A stretch of 64,000 bases of DNA, taken from NCBI RefSeq assembly GCF_024435355.1, contig NZ_JAMJWG010000003.1, forward strand, positions 186,001-250,000. The letters are read 5' to 3'. This DNA is from Streptomyces odontomachi (GTDB taxonomy: Bacteria; Actinomycetota; Actinomycetes; Streptomycetales; Streptomycetaceae). Below the pieces are notes generated by a model. The model saw nothing but the letters and a program-made list of their open reading frames with translations, was not told where the DNA came from and made no database searches. Position 1 is the stretch's first letter, and every line of letters starts with the position of its first letter. A program made the position numbers and the translations under genes. Shown piece after piece: positions 53,300-62,481 of the stretch.

Positions 53300-56200
53300 A
53301 TGTCTACGCAGCCCGCCCCCTCCTTCGGCTCCCTCGCCCCCCGCCTGTCCGAGCTCTCCCTGCGCGACGCGCACCGACTCGGTCGAAGGCTGGACGGTGC
53401 ACGCCGGATCCGCAAGCCCGAGGCCAGGGCGGCCGTGCTCGCCGAGATAGCGGCAGACGTCGAGAAGGCCGAGGCCCGCATCGCCACCCGGTCCGCCCGG
53501 CTGCCCGAGGTCGGCTACCCGGAGCAGCTTCCGGTCAGCCAGAAGAAGGACGAGATCCTGGCGGCCATCCGCGATCACCAGGTGGTGATCGTCGCCGGCG
53601 AGACCGGTTCCGGGAAGACCACCCAGATCCCGAAGATCTGCCTGGAGCTCGGCCGCGGCGTACGCGGCATGATCGGGCACACCCAGCCCCGCCGGATCGC
53701 CGCCCGCACGGTCGCCGAGCGGGTCGCCGAGGAGCTGTCGACGCCGCTCGGCGCGGCCGTCGGCTGGAAGGTCCGCTTCACCGACCGGGTCGACCAGGAC
53801 GGCACGTTCATCAAGCTGATGACCGACGGCATCCTGCTCGCCGAGATCCAGACCGACCGCGAGCTGCGCGCCTACGACACGATCATCATCGACGAGGCCC
53901 ACGAGCGGTCGCTGAACATCGACTTCCTGCTCGGCTACCTCGCCCAGCTGCTGCCCAGACGCCCGGACCTGAAGGTCGTCATCACCTCCGCGACCATCGA
54001 CCCCGAGCGCTTCTCCCGGCACTTCGGCGACGCCCCGATCGTCGAGGTCAGCGGCCGTACGTACCCCGTCGAGGTGCGGTACCGGCCACTCGTGGACGAC
54101 GCAGCCGGCGCGGCCGATGCCGCCGGCGGCTCCGGCGCGAACAACGAAGCCGGCTCCGCCGACACCGACGCCGACCGCGACCAGATCACCGCGATCACCG
54201 AAGCGGCCGAGGAGCTGATGGCCGAGGGGCCCGGCGACATCCTCGTCTTCCTCTCCGGCGAGCGCGAGATCCGCGACACCGCCGAGGCGCTGGAGAAGAA
54301 GAAGGTCCAGCGCGGCAAGGGCCCGTTCTGGCGGGACACCGAGGTGCTGCCGCTGTACGCCCGGCTGTCGCACGCCGAGCAGCACCGTGTCTTCCAGCCC
54401 CACACGGGCCGCCGTATCGTCCTCGCCACGAACGTCGCCGAAACCTCCCTCACGGTCCCCGGCATCAAGTACGTCATCGACCCCGGCACCGCCCGCATCT
54501 CGCGCTACAGCCACCGCACCAAGGTGCAGCGGCTGCCCATCGAGGCCGTCAGCCAGGCCAGCGCCAACCAGCGCAAGGGCCGCTGCGGTCGGACCTCCGA
54601 CGGCATCTGCATCCGGCTCTACTCGGAGGACGACTTCTCCGCACGCGCCGAGTTCACCGACGCGGAGATCCTGCGGACCAACCTGGCCTCCGTGATCCTC
54701 CAGATGACCGCGGCCGGGCTCGGCGACATCGAGAAGTTCCCCTTCATCGACCCGCCGGACCACCGCAACATCCGCGACGGCGTCCAGCTGCTCCAGGAAC
54801 TCGGCGCGCTCGACCCCGATCAGAAGGACGCGCGCAAGCGCCTCACCGACATGGGCCGCAGGCTCGCCCAGCTGCCCGTCGACCCGCGGCTGGCCCGGAT
54901 GGTCATCGAGGCCGACCGGAACGGCTGCCTGCACGAGGTCATGGTGATCGCCGCCGCGCTGTCCATCCAGGACCCGCGCGAGCGCCCCGCGGACAAGCAG
55001 GCGCAGGCCGACCAGCAGCACGCCCGCTTCAAGGACGAGACCAGCGACTTCCTCGCCTACCTCAACCTGTGGCGCTATCTGCGGGAGCAGCAGAAGGCCC
55101 GCAGCTCGTCCTCGTTCCGGCGGATGTGCAAGGCGGAGTACCTGAACTTCCTGCGGGTGCGCGAGTGGCAGGACATCTACACGCAGCTGCGTGCGGTGGC
55201 CCGGCAGATGGGCCTGTCCCTCGACGGCCGCCCCGCACCGGCCGGGCCGCCCGCCCTCGCCGACGAGCCGGGCACCGAGGACGAGTCCGGCACCGACGAG
55301 CAGTCCGGCGCCGATCGGCCGGGCGACACCGTGGACGCCGACCGGATCCATGTGTCGCTGCTCGCCGGCCTGCTGTCCCACGTCGGCGTGAAGGACCCCG
55401 CCCAGGACGCCAAGAGCGGCACCGACGGCGGCCGCAGGACGTCCGGCGACCCGGCGAAGCGGCAGTCGCGCGGCGAGTACCTGGGGGCGCGCAACGCCAA
55501 GTTCGCCGTCTTCCCCGGCTCCGCGCTGTTCAGGAAGCCGCCGCGCTTCGTGATGTCCGCGGAGCTGGTCGAGACCTCCCGGCTGTGGGCCCGGGTGAAC
55601 GCCCGGATCGAGCCCGAGTGGATCGAGCCGCTCGCCCAGCACCTGGTCAAGCGCACCTACTCCGAGCCGCACTGGGAGAAGGACCAGGCGGCCGTCATGG
55701 CCTACGAGAAGGTGACCCTGTACGGCGTCCCGATCGTGGCGCACCGCAAGGTCAACTACGGCCGGATCGACCCGGAGCTCTCCCGGGAGCTGTTCATCCG
55801 CAACGCCCTGGTGGAGGGCGACTGGCGCACCCACCACAAGTTCTTCGCCGCCAACCGCCGGCTGCTGACCGAGGTCGAGGACCTGGAGCACCGGGCGCGG
55901 CGCCGCGACATCCTCGTCGACGACGAGACCCTCTTCGACTTCTACGACCAGCGGGTGCCGGCCGACGTGGTGTCCGGCGCGCACTTCGACGCGTGGTGGA
56001 AGCGGCAGCTGAGGGCCGGCGGGGAGGCCGCCGAACTGCTCGACTTCGAGCGCTCCATGCTCATCAACGAGAAGGCCGGCAGCGTCACCAAGGACGACTA
56101 CCCGGACGCCTGGTACCAGGGCCGCCTGAAGTTCCGTGTGACCTACCAGTTCGAGCCCGGCACGGACGCGGACGGCGTCACCGTCCACATCCCGCTCCAG

Positions 56201-57535
56201 GTGCTCAACCAGGTCACCGAGGACGGCTTCGACTGGCAGATCCCCGGCCTGCGCGAGGAGCTGGTCACCGAGCTGATCCGGTCCCTGCCGAAGCCGGTAC
56301 GCCGCCACTACGTGCCCGCGCCGAACTTCGCCAAGGCGTTCCTGGAGCGGGCGACGGCCGCCCCGGGCACGCCCGGCCGGGACGACCCGTCCCAGGAGCC
56401 CGTCGTCATCGCCCTCGCCCGTGAGCTGCACCGCATGGTCGGCGTCCCCATCGCCCCGGAGGACTTCGACTGGCAGAAGGTCCCCGACCACCTGCGGATC
56501 ACCTTCCGTATCGTCGACGAACGGCGCCGCAAGCTCGACGACCGCGCCGAGGACAAGGACCTGGAGGCGCTGCGGCTGAGGCTGCGCCCGAAGGCCCGCA
56601 AGGCCATCTCGCAGGCCGCGGCGGCGACGGCCGAGCGGTCCGGCGGCGCGGCGATCGAACGCGGCGGCCTGACCGACTGGACGATCGGCTCCCTTCCCCG
56701 CGTCTTCGAGACGAAGCGCGCCGGCCAGCCCGTCAAGGCCTACCCGGCCCTGGTCGACGACGGCCCCGCAGCGAACACCGTCTCCGTACGCCTCTTCGAG
56801 ACGGAGGCCGAGCAGCAGGAGTCGATGCGGCAGGGCACCCGGCGCCTGATCGTGCGGAACATCCCGGTGAACCCGGCGAAGTTCGCCGCCGACCGGCTCA
56901 CCAATCCGCAGAAGCTCGCCCTGTCCGCCAACCCGCACGGCTCGGTCCAGGCCCTCTTCGACGACTGCGCCACGGCCGCCGCCGACCGGCTCATCGCGGA
57001 CGCCGGGGGCCCCGTCTGGGACGAGGAGTCCTTCCGCAAGCTCTACGACAAGGTGCGCGCCGACATCGTCGACACGACGGTGCGCACGGTCGGCCAGGTG
57101 CAGCAGGTGCTGGCCGCCTGGCAGTCCTGCCAGCGGCGCCTGAAGTCGACGCAGAGCCCGGCCCTGGTGGCGGGGCTGGCGGACGTACGCGACCAGCTCG
57201 CCGAGCTCGTCAAGCCCGGCTTCGTCACGGCGACCGGCCTGCGCAGGCTGCCGGACCTGATGCGCTACCTGATCGCCGCGGACCGCCGGCTCACCCAGAT
57301 GCCGACCAACGTCCAGCGGGACAGCACGCGGATGGCCAAGGTCCACGAGATGCAGGACGAGTACGCCTGGCTGCTGGAGCAGTTCCCGCCGGGCCGGCCC
57401 GTGCCGCAGGAGGTCCTGGACATCCGCTGGATGATCGAGGAGCTACGGGTCAGCTACTTCGCCCATGCGCTGGGCACGGCGTACCCGATCTCCGACAAGC
57501 GCATCATCAAGGCGATCGACGCAGCGGCTCCGTAA
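53300..57535 (+). CDS. hrpA: ATP-dependent RNA helicase HrpA
   Basis: A 1411-residue DEAH-box helicase. Walker A is VIVAGETGSGKTTQIPK, motif II is IIIDEAHERSLNIDFLLGYL (DEAH), motif III SAT in VITSATID, motif V VAETSLTVPGIKYVID and motif VI NQRKGRCGRTSDGICIRLY. After the winged-helix/ratchet part there is an acidic linker (TEDESGTDEQSGAD, ~645-700) and the DUF3418-type C-terminus of bacterial HrpA (FDWQIPGLREELVTELIRSLPK onward). HrpA works on mRNA and ribosomes; in E. coli it rescues stalled ribosomes. ATG at 53300 is set by the conserved start of the family. It is monocistronic. Confidence 0.97.
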   Translation: MSTQPAPSFGSLAPRLSELSLRDAHRLGRRLDGARRIRKPEARAAVLAEIAADVEKAEARIATRSARLPEVGYPEQLPVSQKKDEILAAIRDHQVVIVAGETGSGKTTQIPKICLELGRGVRGMIGHTQPRRIAARTVAERVAEELSTPLGAAVGWKVRFTDRVDQDGTFIKLMTDGILLAEIQTDRELRAYDTIIIDEAHERSLNIDFLLGYLAQLLPRRPDLKVVITSATIDPERFSRHFGDAPIVEVSGRTYPVEVRYRPLVDDAAGAADAAGGSGANNEAGSADTDADRDQITAITEAAEELMAEGPGDILVFLSGEREIRDTAEALEKKKVQRGKGPFWRDTEVLPLYARLSHAEQHRVFQPHTGRRIVLATNVAETSLTVPGIKYVIDPGTARISRYSHRTKVQRLPIEAVSQASANQRKGRCGRTSDGICIRLYSEDDFSARAEFTDAEILRTNLASVILQMTAAGLGDIEKFPFIDPPDHRNIRDGVQLLQELGALDPDQKDARKRLTDMGRRLAQLPVDPRLARMVIEADRNGCLHEVMVIAAALSIQDPRERPADKQAQADQQHARFKDETSDFLAYLNLWRYLREQQKARSSSSFRRMCKAEYLNFLRVREWQDIYTQLRAVARQMGLSLDGRPAPAGPPALADEPGTEDESGTDEQSGADRPGDTVDADRIHVSLLAGLLSHVGVKDPAQDAKSGTDGGRRTSGDPAKRQSRGEYLGARNAKFAVFPGSALFRKPPRFVMSAELVETSRLWARVNARIEPEWIEPLAQHLVKRTYSEPHWEKDQAAVMAYEKVTLYGVPIVAHRKVNYGRIDPELSRELFIRNALVEGDWRTHHKFFAANRRLLTEVEDLEHRARRRDILVDDETLFDFYDQRVPADVVSGAHFDAWWKRQLRAGGEAAELLDFERSMLINEKAGSVTKDDYPDAWYQGRLKFRVTYQFEPGTDADGVTVHIPLQVLNQVTEDGFDWQIPGLREELVTELIRSLPKPVRRHYVPAPNFAKAFLERATAAPGTPGRDDPSQEPVVIALARELHRMVGVPIAPEDFDWQKVPDHLRITFRIVDERRRKLDDRAEDKDLEALRLRLRPKARKAISQAAAATAERSGGAAIERGGLTDWTIGSLPRVFETKRAGQPVKAYPALVDDGPAANTVSVRLFETEAEQQESMRQGTRRLIVRNIPVNPAKFAADRLTNPQKLALSANPHGSVQALFDDCATAAADRLIADAGGPVWDEESFRKLYDKVRADIVDTTVRTVGQVQQVLAAWQSCQRRLKSTQSPALVAGLADVRDQLAELVKPGFVTATGLRRLPDLMRYLIAADRRLTQMPTNVQRDSTRMAKVHEMQDEYAWLLEQFPPGRPVPQEVLDIRWMIEELRVSYFAHALGTAYPISDKRIIKAIDAAAP

Positions 57536-57695
57536 ACCCGACACGCGCCGGTCCCACGCCCCCGTCCACCCCCACGCAACCACCCGCCGCACCCCGGCCG
57601 GACCGACCGGACCCCGATCGGGTTCGACCACCGGTCCCGCACTGCTGTACAGTCTCTTCTCGCAGCACAAAGCACCATTACGTGCGGCGACGCCA

Positions 57696-57770
57696 GGTCC
57701 TGTGGAGCAGTTTGGAGTGCTCGCCACCCTGTCAAGGTGGAGGCCGCGGGTTCAAATCCCGTCAGGACCG
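57696..57770 (+). tRNA. tRNA-Asp (GTC)
   Basis: 75 nt with all arms intact: acceptor GGTCCTG/CAGGACC (7 of 7), D stem GAGC/GCTC, anticodon stem CCACC/GGTGG with loop CTGTCAA (anticodon GTC), and T arm GCGGG-TTCAAAT-CCCGT (one G-T wobble). CCA is not encoded. Discriminator base G. A terminator follows at 57782. Confidence 0.97.
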
Positions 57771-57781
57771 CACATCAAACC

Positions 57782-57813
57782 GAGGCCCGTAACCCATCAA
57801 GGGTACGGGCCTC
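57782..57813 (+). terminator. Terminator after tRNA-Asp
   Basis: GAGGCCCGTAACCC pairs with GGGTACGGGCCTC through a 5-base loop with one bulged A. A divergent copy of the same block recurs at about 57,906-57,935. Confidence 0.8.
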
Positions 57814-57876
57814 AGTCGTACCCAGGCGCCCACACCCCGAAGGCCGCGCCCGCGGCGCAGCCGCAATCAGACACAG

Positions 57877-57962
57877 CAAATCCCGTCAGGACCGCACCCC
57901 GAACCAAGACCCGCACCCCACCCCGGCTACGAGCCTCAGCCATCCCCAGGCGCCCACACCCC
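57877..57962 (+). repeat. Duplicated tRNA-Asp 3' end plus terminator
   Basis: The 21 bp CAAATCCCGTCAGGACCGCA+C at 57753-57773 (tRNA T-loop to past the discriminator) recurs exactly at 57877-57897, 124 bp later. The following ~65 bp are a weathered copy of the terminator and its flank (GAACCAAGACCCGC for AAACCGAGGCCCGT; CGAGCCTCAGCC for GGGCCTCAGTC; CCCAGGCGCCCACACCCC in both). The second copy has lost a stable stem. Confidence 0.85.
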
Positions 57963-58368
57963 CGAGCCACCCAACGGCGGCCTCTGCCCCTCACGGTGTC
58001 GTGCGCCGACACGATGTGCCTCGGCCATATTCCACGCCCCGCAAATGCCGCCGACCTGCCCCACCGGGGACTCTTGGCATCAATACGCGCATAACACACC
58101 AGAACACCGTCAACACTCGAGCCCCACCAGGCACTGGTCCAGATCATGCACATGTGCAACCGCCAAGAAGGGGCGGTTCAGGGCCCGATGGCGAATCCAT
58201 GGGAGCGCTCCAGGCGGGATCGACTTCGACCCGGCGGTGTCTGGATGCACATGTTCTCCCGGATCGCAGGGGAGTGATTACACGCTCTGCGTCTTGACTC
58301 CGTCACATTCCGTCGGTACTCAGACATGTGGGGCTCTGCGTGTCGACAGAGTCCCGAGGAGGTGGGGC
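57963..58368. other. Spacer before the DUF6274 gene
   Basis: About 400 bp with no convincing gene. A TTGACT at 58294 with TACTCA 17 bases later is a possible promoter for the gene at 58369. Earlier parts hold AC-rich and GC-rich sequence without palindromes of note. Confidence 0.4.
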
Positions 58369-58602
58369 ATGCCGGGGTCTGTAAGGCACGAGACGCGCGC
58401 GCTGCTGCGCGCCCATCTGTCGGCCGCTTCCGGCTACCGCCATCTGACCCGCCGTTGCGCCGTGTGCCAGCAGCTCCAGCGACTGGCCATGGAGCCGTCA
58501 CAGCGCCCCACGACAGCCCCGCCAGCGCCCACGGGGGACCCGCAGCCGGATCGCCCGCTACCGGCGGTCCAGCAGGGCGACGAGGAGCCCTGCGAGGCCT
58601 GA
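58369..58602 (+). CDS. DUF6274-type small protein
   Basis: A 77-residue protein with GAGGAGG six bases before its ATG. It begins MPGSVRHETRALLRAHLSAASGYRHLTRRCAVCQQLQRLAME, matching a small Streptomyces family found between hrpA and bldC. The remainder is Pro/Thr-rich and disordered, ending EEPCEA. The CAVC pair might bind metal or nucleic acid, but no role is known. Confidence 0.8.
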   Translation: MPGSVRHETRALLRAHLSAASGYRHLTRRCAVCQQLQRLAMEPSQRPTTAPPAPTGDPQPDRPLPAVQQGDEEPCEA

Positions 58603-59012
58603 GGACGACACCGGGGGCGCCCCACCGATCGGCCGAACACTCCCTCGGCCGGCCGGGGGCACAGCCGGCCGGACACCGCCCGGCCGCACACCACTTGGAC
58701 GCACAGCGTCCCGCCGTTCGGCGCGCCGCCATGCATCGCGCTCGCGCGAGGGGGATCCTGAGCCGTACGTCGTGCACGGGGTAACAGCATCCGGGCCGCG
58801 CACGCTCTCCTCAGAGGGAAGCGTGCGCTCTCCGGCACCAGCCGGCCCCGGCCATGCCGAACCCCCGCGACACCATCACGACCTCAGCACCACACCACCA
58901 CGGCACGACCGGCACGACCGGCCCGCCCGGAGCACCAGGGCGCAGCCCGGACCAGTACGCACACTCGCGTCCCTTAGCGCATGAGCAATCAACAGATCAA
59001 GGGGAGTGCAGT
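58603..59012. other. Spacer without a clear gene
   Basis: About 410 bp. GGCCGG-rich palindromic stretches near 58,635-58,680 may form an end to the preceding transcript. The plus-strand frames lack ribosome sites until the GTG at 59013. Confidence 0.4.
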
Positions 59013-59393
59013 GTGACGGGAGTCACCGAATATTTTTTGGCATCCCTCGCACTTGCCCTCTTCCTACAACAGGTCAATTTAATATGTGCAATTGCACCAT
59101 GGTTCGAACGTCCGGGCGGACCCCGACCGATCCACTCCGGAGCCCCGCCCGCTCCCACGCCGGCACACCCAAACGACCGCCCCACGCTGGCCGTTGACCA
59201 TGGTTCACATCCCCTGCACGGACCACACACGCCACATGGAGGCACACCGCACGGGAGCCTGCGCGCACAAAAAAGATCGCGCTGGACCCGGCGGAGTCCA
59301 GCGCGATCGACGACGTTCCCTGGTGATGTGCTCTGGGGCACAGGCCCTGTTGGGGCAGGACCCTCGTCGTGTGGAGCTAGGTTCCGGGCCTGA
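59013..59393 (+). CDS. Candidate small membrane protein beside bldC
   Basis: A frame starting at GTG 59013 with an ideal AAGGGGAG six bases before it. Residues 1-~28 (VTGVTEYFLASLALALFLQQVNLICAIAP, written in parts) form one strongly hydrophobic helix, encoded by AT-rich codons unlike the neighbourhood. From ~30 the chain is Pro/His/Arg-rich and improbable as folded protein. The frame reads on through the bldC terminator to 59393 (126 residues), so the real product may be shorter, or a frameshift may lie after residue ~35. The start and helix are the reliable part. Confidence 0.4.
   Translation: MTGVTEYFLASLALALFLQQVNLICAIAPWFERPGGPRPIHSGAPPAPTPAHPNDRPTLAVDHGSHPLHGPHTPHGGTPHGSLRAQKRSRWTRRSPARSTTFPGDVLWGTGPVGAGPSSCGARFRA
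59275..59308 (-). terminator. Terminator of bldC
   Basis: A 13-bp perfect stem, GATCGCGCTGGAC with GTCCAGCGCGATC, with six Ts following in the bldC direction. It is the only classical intrinsic terminator with a full T-run in the window. It lies 130 bp past the bldC stop. Confidence 0.92.
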
Positions 59394-59437
59394 CGTCAGG
59401 TTGGGGGAACCCGCGTCGTGCCCGGTTTATGCAGTTG

Positions 59438-59644
59438 TCAGGCTTCGCTGCGCTGCTGGGGGATGCCCGCGAGCAGAGCGCGGACCTCAGCCTCGCGGTA
59501 GCGGCGATGCCCACCGAGCGTGCGGATCGACGTGAGCTTGCCGGCCTTCGCCCAACGCGTGACCGTCTTCGGGTCGACGCGGAACATGGTGGCAACCTCA
59601 GCGGGGGTCAGCAGCGGCTCGGCATCAGGGGTGCGAGCGGTCAT
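59438..59644 (-). CDS. bldC: Developmental regulator BldC
   Basis: A 68-residue MerR-like winged-helix protein needed for correct timing of aerial development and antibiotic production in Streptomyces. The whole length is the DNA-binding domain: LLTPAEVATMFRVDPKTVTRWAKAGKLTSIRTLGGHRRYREAEVRALLAG. It binds direct repeats cooperatively without a dimerisation domain. AGGAGG lies seven bases before the ATG, and a leader hairpin at 59661 sits just before that ribosome site. Confidence 0.98.
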   Translation of the reverse strand: MTARTPDAEPLLTPAEVATMFRVDPKTVTRWAKAGKLTSIRTLGGHRRYREAEVRALLAGIPQQRSEA

Positions 59645-59660
59645 GAGCGGCCTCCTTGGG

Positions 59661-59681
59661 AGAACCGACGTTCTCGGTTCT
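59661..59681 (-). promoter_or_regulatory. Hairpin in the bldC leader
   Basis: Eight-base perfect arms AGAACCGA and TCGGTTCT around a 5-base loop, with an overlapping alternative pairing GAGAAC/GTTCTC. It ends five bases before the CCTCCT that is bldC's ribosome site in complement, so it could influence translation or be a binding site. Confidence 0.55.
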
Positions 59682-60202
59682 TTCCTCTAAATTCTGCACC
59701 TTGACCCGCGTTGCCCGAAATGGCGGACGCGAGTCGAGTCGGTTATAGGACGAACGGCTTGTCCTCGGCACTACAACTACACCATCTGTCCAGCGGCGTC
59801 GGCCAAACCGATGGAATTGCCCTCCCAGGTGTTCATCAGCGACGGAAGCCGATGGACCGGCCCATAGCGGACAGTCACGTCACTGTGACGATCAGTCACT
59901 GGCTGATCACCAGAGACAACAGCACCCCCCAAAGCGTGCGTCGCCGGGGCATTGCCCCAAAACCGGAGAGAAGGAGCCCTCTCTGGACTCCTTGTCCTAT
60001 TTTGGCATGAGGAGTGGCGATGGGCGCAAGAGCCGTGAAAGTGCGGTCCGTCACGCTTGACACAAAGGCCCGGATCGGGGCGTCTGTCCCCTCTCCTGGT
60101 TCCGTCGCATCCGACAGTCCGCCCTGACGGGGTCAGACAGGACGGATCACACCGGATGCAGGACAGACGAACCAGCCGACTGACCGGTTCCCTTCGGAAC
60201 CC
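59682..60202. other. bldC upstream region, no gene assigned
   Basis: About 520 bp before bldC and past the end of the gene at 60203. It contains palindromic GGGGCATTGCCCC at ~59,946 and an AAGGAG/CTCCTT hairpin at ~59,971-59,994. An ATG at 60020 with GAGGAG gives only a 35-residue frame with no recognisable content. bldC's promoter and any BldC autoregulatory site must lie here. Confidence 0.4.
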
Positions 60203-61036
60203 TCAGTTCGCGGACTGGCGGTCGCGTACCGCCCGCCACCGCTCGACGAGGCGCGCGTACGCCTCGCCCGCCCGCTCGCCGTCGCCCTTGCGCAGCGCGT
60301 CGATGCCCTCGGCCACGTCGGCCGCCGAGTGGTCGTCGTCCAGGTGCTCTTGGGAGAGCGCGTGCACCAGGCCGCCGTAGTCCAGCTCCACCAGAGAGCG
60401 CGGGTGGAACTCCTCCAGCCAGCGTCCGACGTCGAACAGGCCGTCGATGAGCGGTCCTTCGTCGAGGGTCTCCTTGAGCGCCTTCAGACCGCGCGCCACG
60501 CGCCGGCGCGCCTGGACCATCGGGGTGCGGTAGCGCAGCACCGGAGGCGACTGCTCGGTGCCCTTCTCGAACGCGCGCTCGTCGTCCGAGACGAGCACGA
60601 ACCAGTTCAGCGGGACCTGCCAGGTCGCCGTGCGGATCCAGGGGCGGGCGTCCGGGTTCCTGGCGAGCCAGCGTTCGTAGTCGGCGGCCGTCTGGCGGCG
60701 CACCACCGGCGGCAGCAGCGCGTCCAGCACCGGCTGCGAGAAGTGCCCGTCCAGCTCGTCCAGCGCCTGCCAGCCGCGCAGCCGGGTGCGCCACGGGCAG
60801 ACGCACAGCACACCGTCGACGTCCGTCACGAACGCGTCGTCGCTCTCGTGCACCGGCACCGGCACCGGTGGGGTGGGCAGCAGGTCCGCCAGCGAGCGGC
60901 GCAGCTCGTCCTGGTACGAGGGCCGGTCCTGGCGCTCGGCATAGCGCGCCCAATGGCTGCGCTCCGGCTCGGGGAAGGCGGCCAGCGGCTCATACACGCG
61001 CAGGTAGGACGCGTACGGCACGATCAGCGAGGACAC
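60203..61036 (-). CDS. Conserved actinobacterial protein of unknown function
   Basis: A 277-residue cytosolic protein beginning [31 protein letters not shown] at 61036 is preferred because AGGAG lies eight bases before it; a GTG three codons earlier has GGGAGG nine bases before it and is also possible. Other conserved blocks: [82 protein letters not shown] similar gene sits between bldC and vdh in other Streptomyces. No catalytic motif is recognised; the C-terminus is a helical ~70-residue segment. Confidence 0.8.
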   Translation of the reverse strand: MSSLIVPYASYLRVYEPLAAFPEPERSHWARYAERQDRPSYQDELRRSLADLLPTPPVPVPVHESDDAFVTDVDGVLCVCPWRTRLRGWQALDELDGHFSQPVLDALLPPVVRRQTAADYERWLARNPDARPWIRTATWQVPLNWFVLVSDDERAFEKGTEQSPPVLRYRTPMVQARRRVARGLKALKETLDEGPLIDGLFDVGRWLEEFHPRSLVELDYGGLVHALSQEHLDDDHSAADVAEGIDALRKGDGERAGEAYARLVERWRAVRDRQSAN

Positions 61037-61280
61037 CTTGGGCACTCCTGCTGCCTCCCCTTACGGCCAGCCGGAAAACCCGGCGGGAAACTTGCGACAA
61101 CCCTGCAAATCGTCCCATGCCCCCACGCCACGAGAACGTGATCCCCGGCACTGCCCGGGCGGCGGATCCGGTGAGGCTCTAGTCTCATGCCCAACAGGGG
61201 CCCATCGAGCTTCCACCGCCACAAGCGGGGGGCCCAGGCGCCCCCTCACCAACCGCCGCTACATACCGGGAGTCACCACA

Positions 61281-62396
61281 GTGACCTACGTGACCGACGG
61301 CGTCCTGCACACCCTGTTCGGCTCCGATCAGTACCCGGACCAGGGAGGCCATGAGCAGGTCGTGCTCTGCCAGGATCGGGCCAGTGGCCTGAAGGCCGTC
61401 ATCGCCCTCCATTCGACCGCGCTGGGCCCCGCCCTCGGCGGCACCCGCTTCTTCCCGTACGCAACCGCGGACGAGGCCGTCGCCGACGCGCTCAACCTCT
61501 CACGCGGCATGTCGTACAAGAACGCCCTGGCGGGGCTCGACCACGGCGGCGGCAAGGCCGTGATCATCGGGGATCCGGAGAAGATCAAGAGCGAGGAGCT
61601 GCTGCTGGCCTACGGCCGGTTCGTGGCATCCCTCGGCGGACGTTACGTGACCGCGTGCGACGTCGGCACCTACGTGGCCGACATGGACGTGGTGGCCCGT
61701 GAGTGCCGCTGGACGACCGGCCGCTCCCCCGAGCACGGCGGGGCGGGCGACTCCTCGGTGCTCACCGCCTTCGGCGTCTACCAGGGCATGCGGGCCTCGG
61801 CCGAGCACCTGTGGGGCAGCACCGCGCTGCGCGGCCGCACGGTCGGTGTCGCGGGCGTCGGCAAGGTCGGCCGCCACCTGGTGGACCACCTGCTCGAGGA
61901 CGGCGCACAGGTGGTGATCACGGACGTCCGCGCGGAGTCCGTGCGCCGGGTCACCGCCGCGCACCCCGAGGTGACGGTGGTCTCCGACACCGACGAGCTG
62001 ATCCGCACCCCGGGCCTGGACGTGTACGCCCCGTGTGCCCTGGGGGGCGCGCTGAACGACGCGACGGTGCCGGTGCTCACCGCAACGGTGGTGTGCGGCG
62101 CGGCCAACAACCAGCTGGCCCATCCGGGTGTCGAGAAGGACCTCGCCGATCGGGGGATCCTGTACGCGCCCGACTACGTGGTGAACGCGGGCGGGGTCAT
62201 CCAGGTGGCGGACGAACTGCACGGCTTCGACTTCGAACGGTGCAAGGCGAAGGCGGCGAAGATCTTCGACACCACGTTGTCGATCTTCGCTCGTGCACAG
62301 GAGGACGGCATTCCGCCGGCCGCGGCGGCGGACCGGATCGCGGAGCGCAGGATCGCCGATGCGGCAGGTTCCGGAAAGGGGCTCCACCAGCTCTGA
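61281..62396 (+). CDS. vdh: Valine (branched-chain) dehydrogenase
   Basis: A 371-residue NAD-dependent Glu/Leu/Phe/Val dehydrogenase that oxidatively deaminates valine, leucine and isoleucine, supplying acyl-CoA starter units for fatty acids and polyketides. The catalytic Lys is in [23 protein letters not shown], with [11 protein letters not shown] before it. The Rossmann loop is [17 protein letters not shown], and [23 protein letters not shown] and [18 protein letters not shown] are diagnostic. GGGAG eight bases before the GTG at 61281 sets the start. A terminator follows at 62434. Confidence 0.97.
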   Translation: MTYVTDGVLHTLFGSDQYPDQGGHEQVVLCQDRASGLKAVIALHSTALGPALGGTRFFPYATADEAVADALNLSRGMSYKNALAGLDHGGGKAVIIGDPEKIKSEELLLAYGRFVASLGGRYVTACDVGTYVADMDVVARECRWTTGRSPEHGGAGDSSVLTAFGVYQGMRASAEHLWGSTALRGRTVGVAGVGKVGRHLVDHLLEDGAQVVITDVRAESVRRVTAAHPEVTVVSDTDELIRTPGLDVYAPCALGGALNDATVPVLTATVVCGAANNQLAHPGVEKDLADRGILYAPDYVVNAGGVIQVADELHGFDFERCKAKAAKIFDTTLSIFARAQEDGIPPAAAADRIAERRIADAAGSGKGLHQL

Positions 62397-62433
62397 GCCA
62401 CCTGCTAGGGAGGCAACGGGACCACCTGCGTGG

Positions 62434-62465
62434 TGGGGGTGGGAGAGATCGCTCACCCCCACCGG
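62434..62465 (+). terminator. Terminator of vdh
   Basis: Ten-bp stem GGTGGGGGTG with CACCCCCACC around a 12-base loop, 37 bp after the stop. A second small hairpin (GGCGG/CCGCC) adjoins it at ~62,466-62,481. Confidence 0.75.
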
Positions 62466-62481
62466 CGGGTCGTGCCGCCCA

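Noticed and set aside
53021..57346. A 1441-codon minus-strand open frame opposite hrpA
   Set aside because: It is a shadow in high-GC DNA: no domain pattern, Val/Leu/Gly/Asp-rich low-information sequence, while the plus strand has all helicase motifs.
60020..60127. A 35-residue frame with GAGGAG before its ATG
   Set aside because: No hydrophobic segment, conserved motif or downstream gene on the same strand; too short to distinguish from chance.
62466..62481. GGGTCGTG near vdh as a possible ZTP riboswitch core
   Set aside because: It is only the loop of a small GGCGG/CCGCC hairpin; the rest of the ZTP consensus and a purine gene on the same strand are absent.
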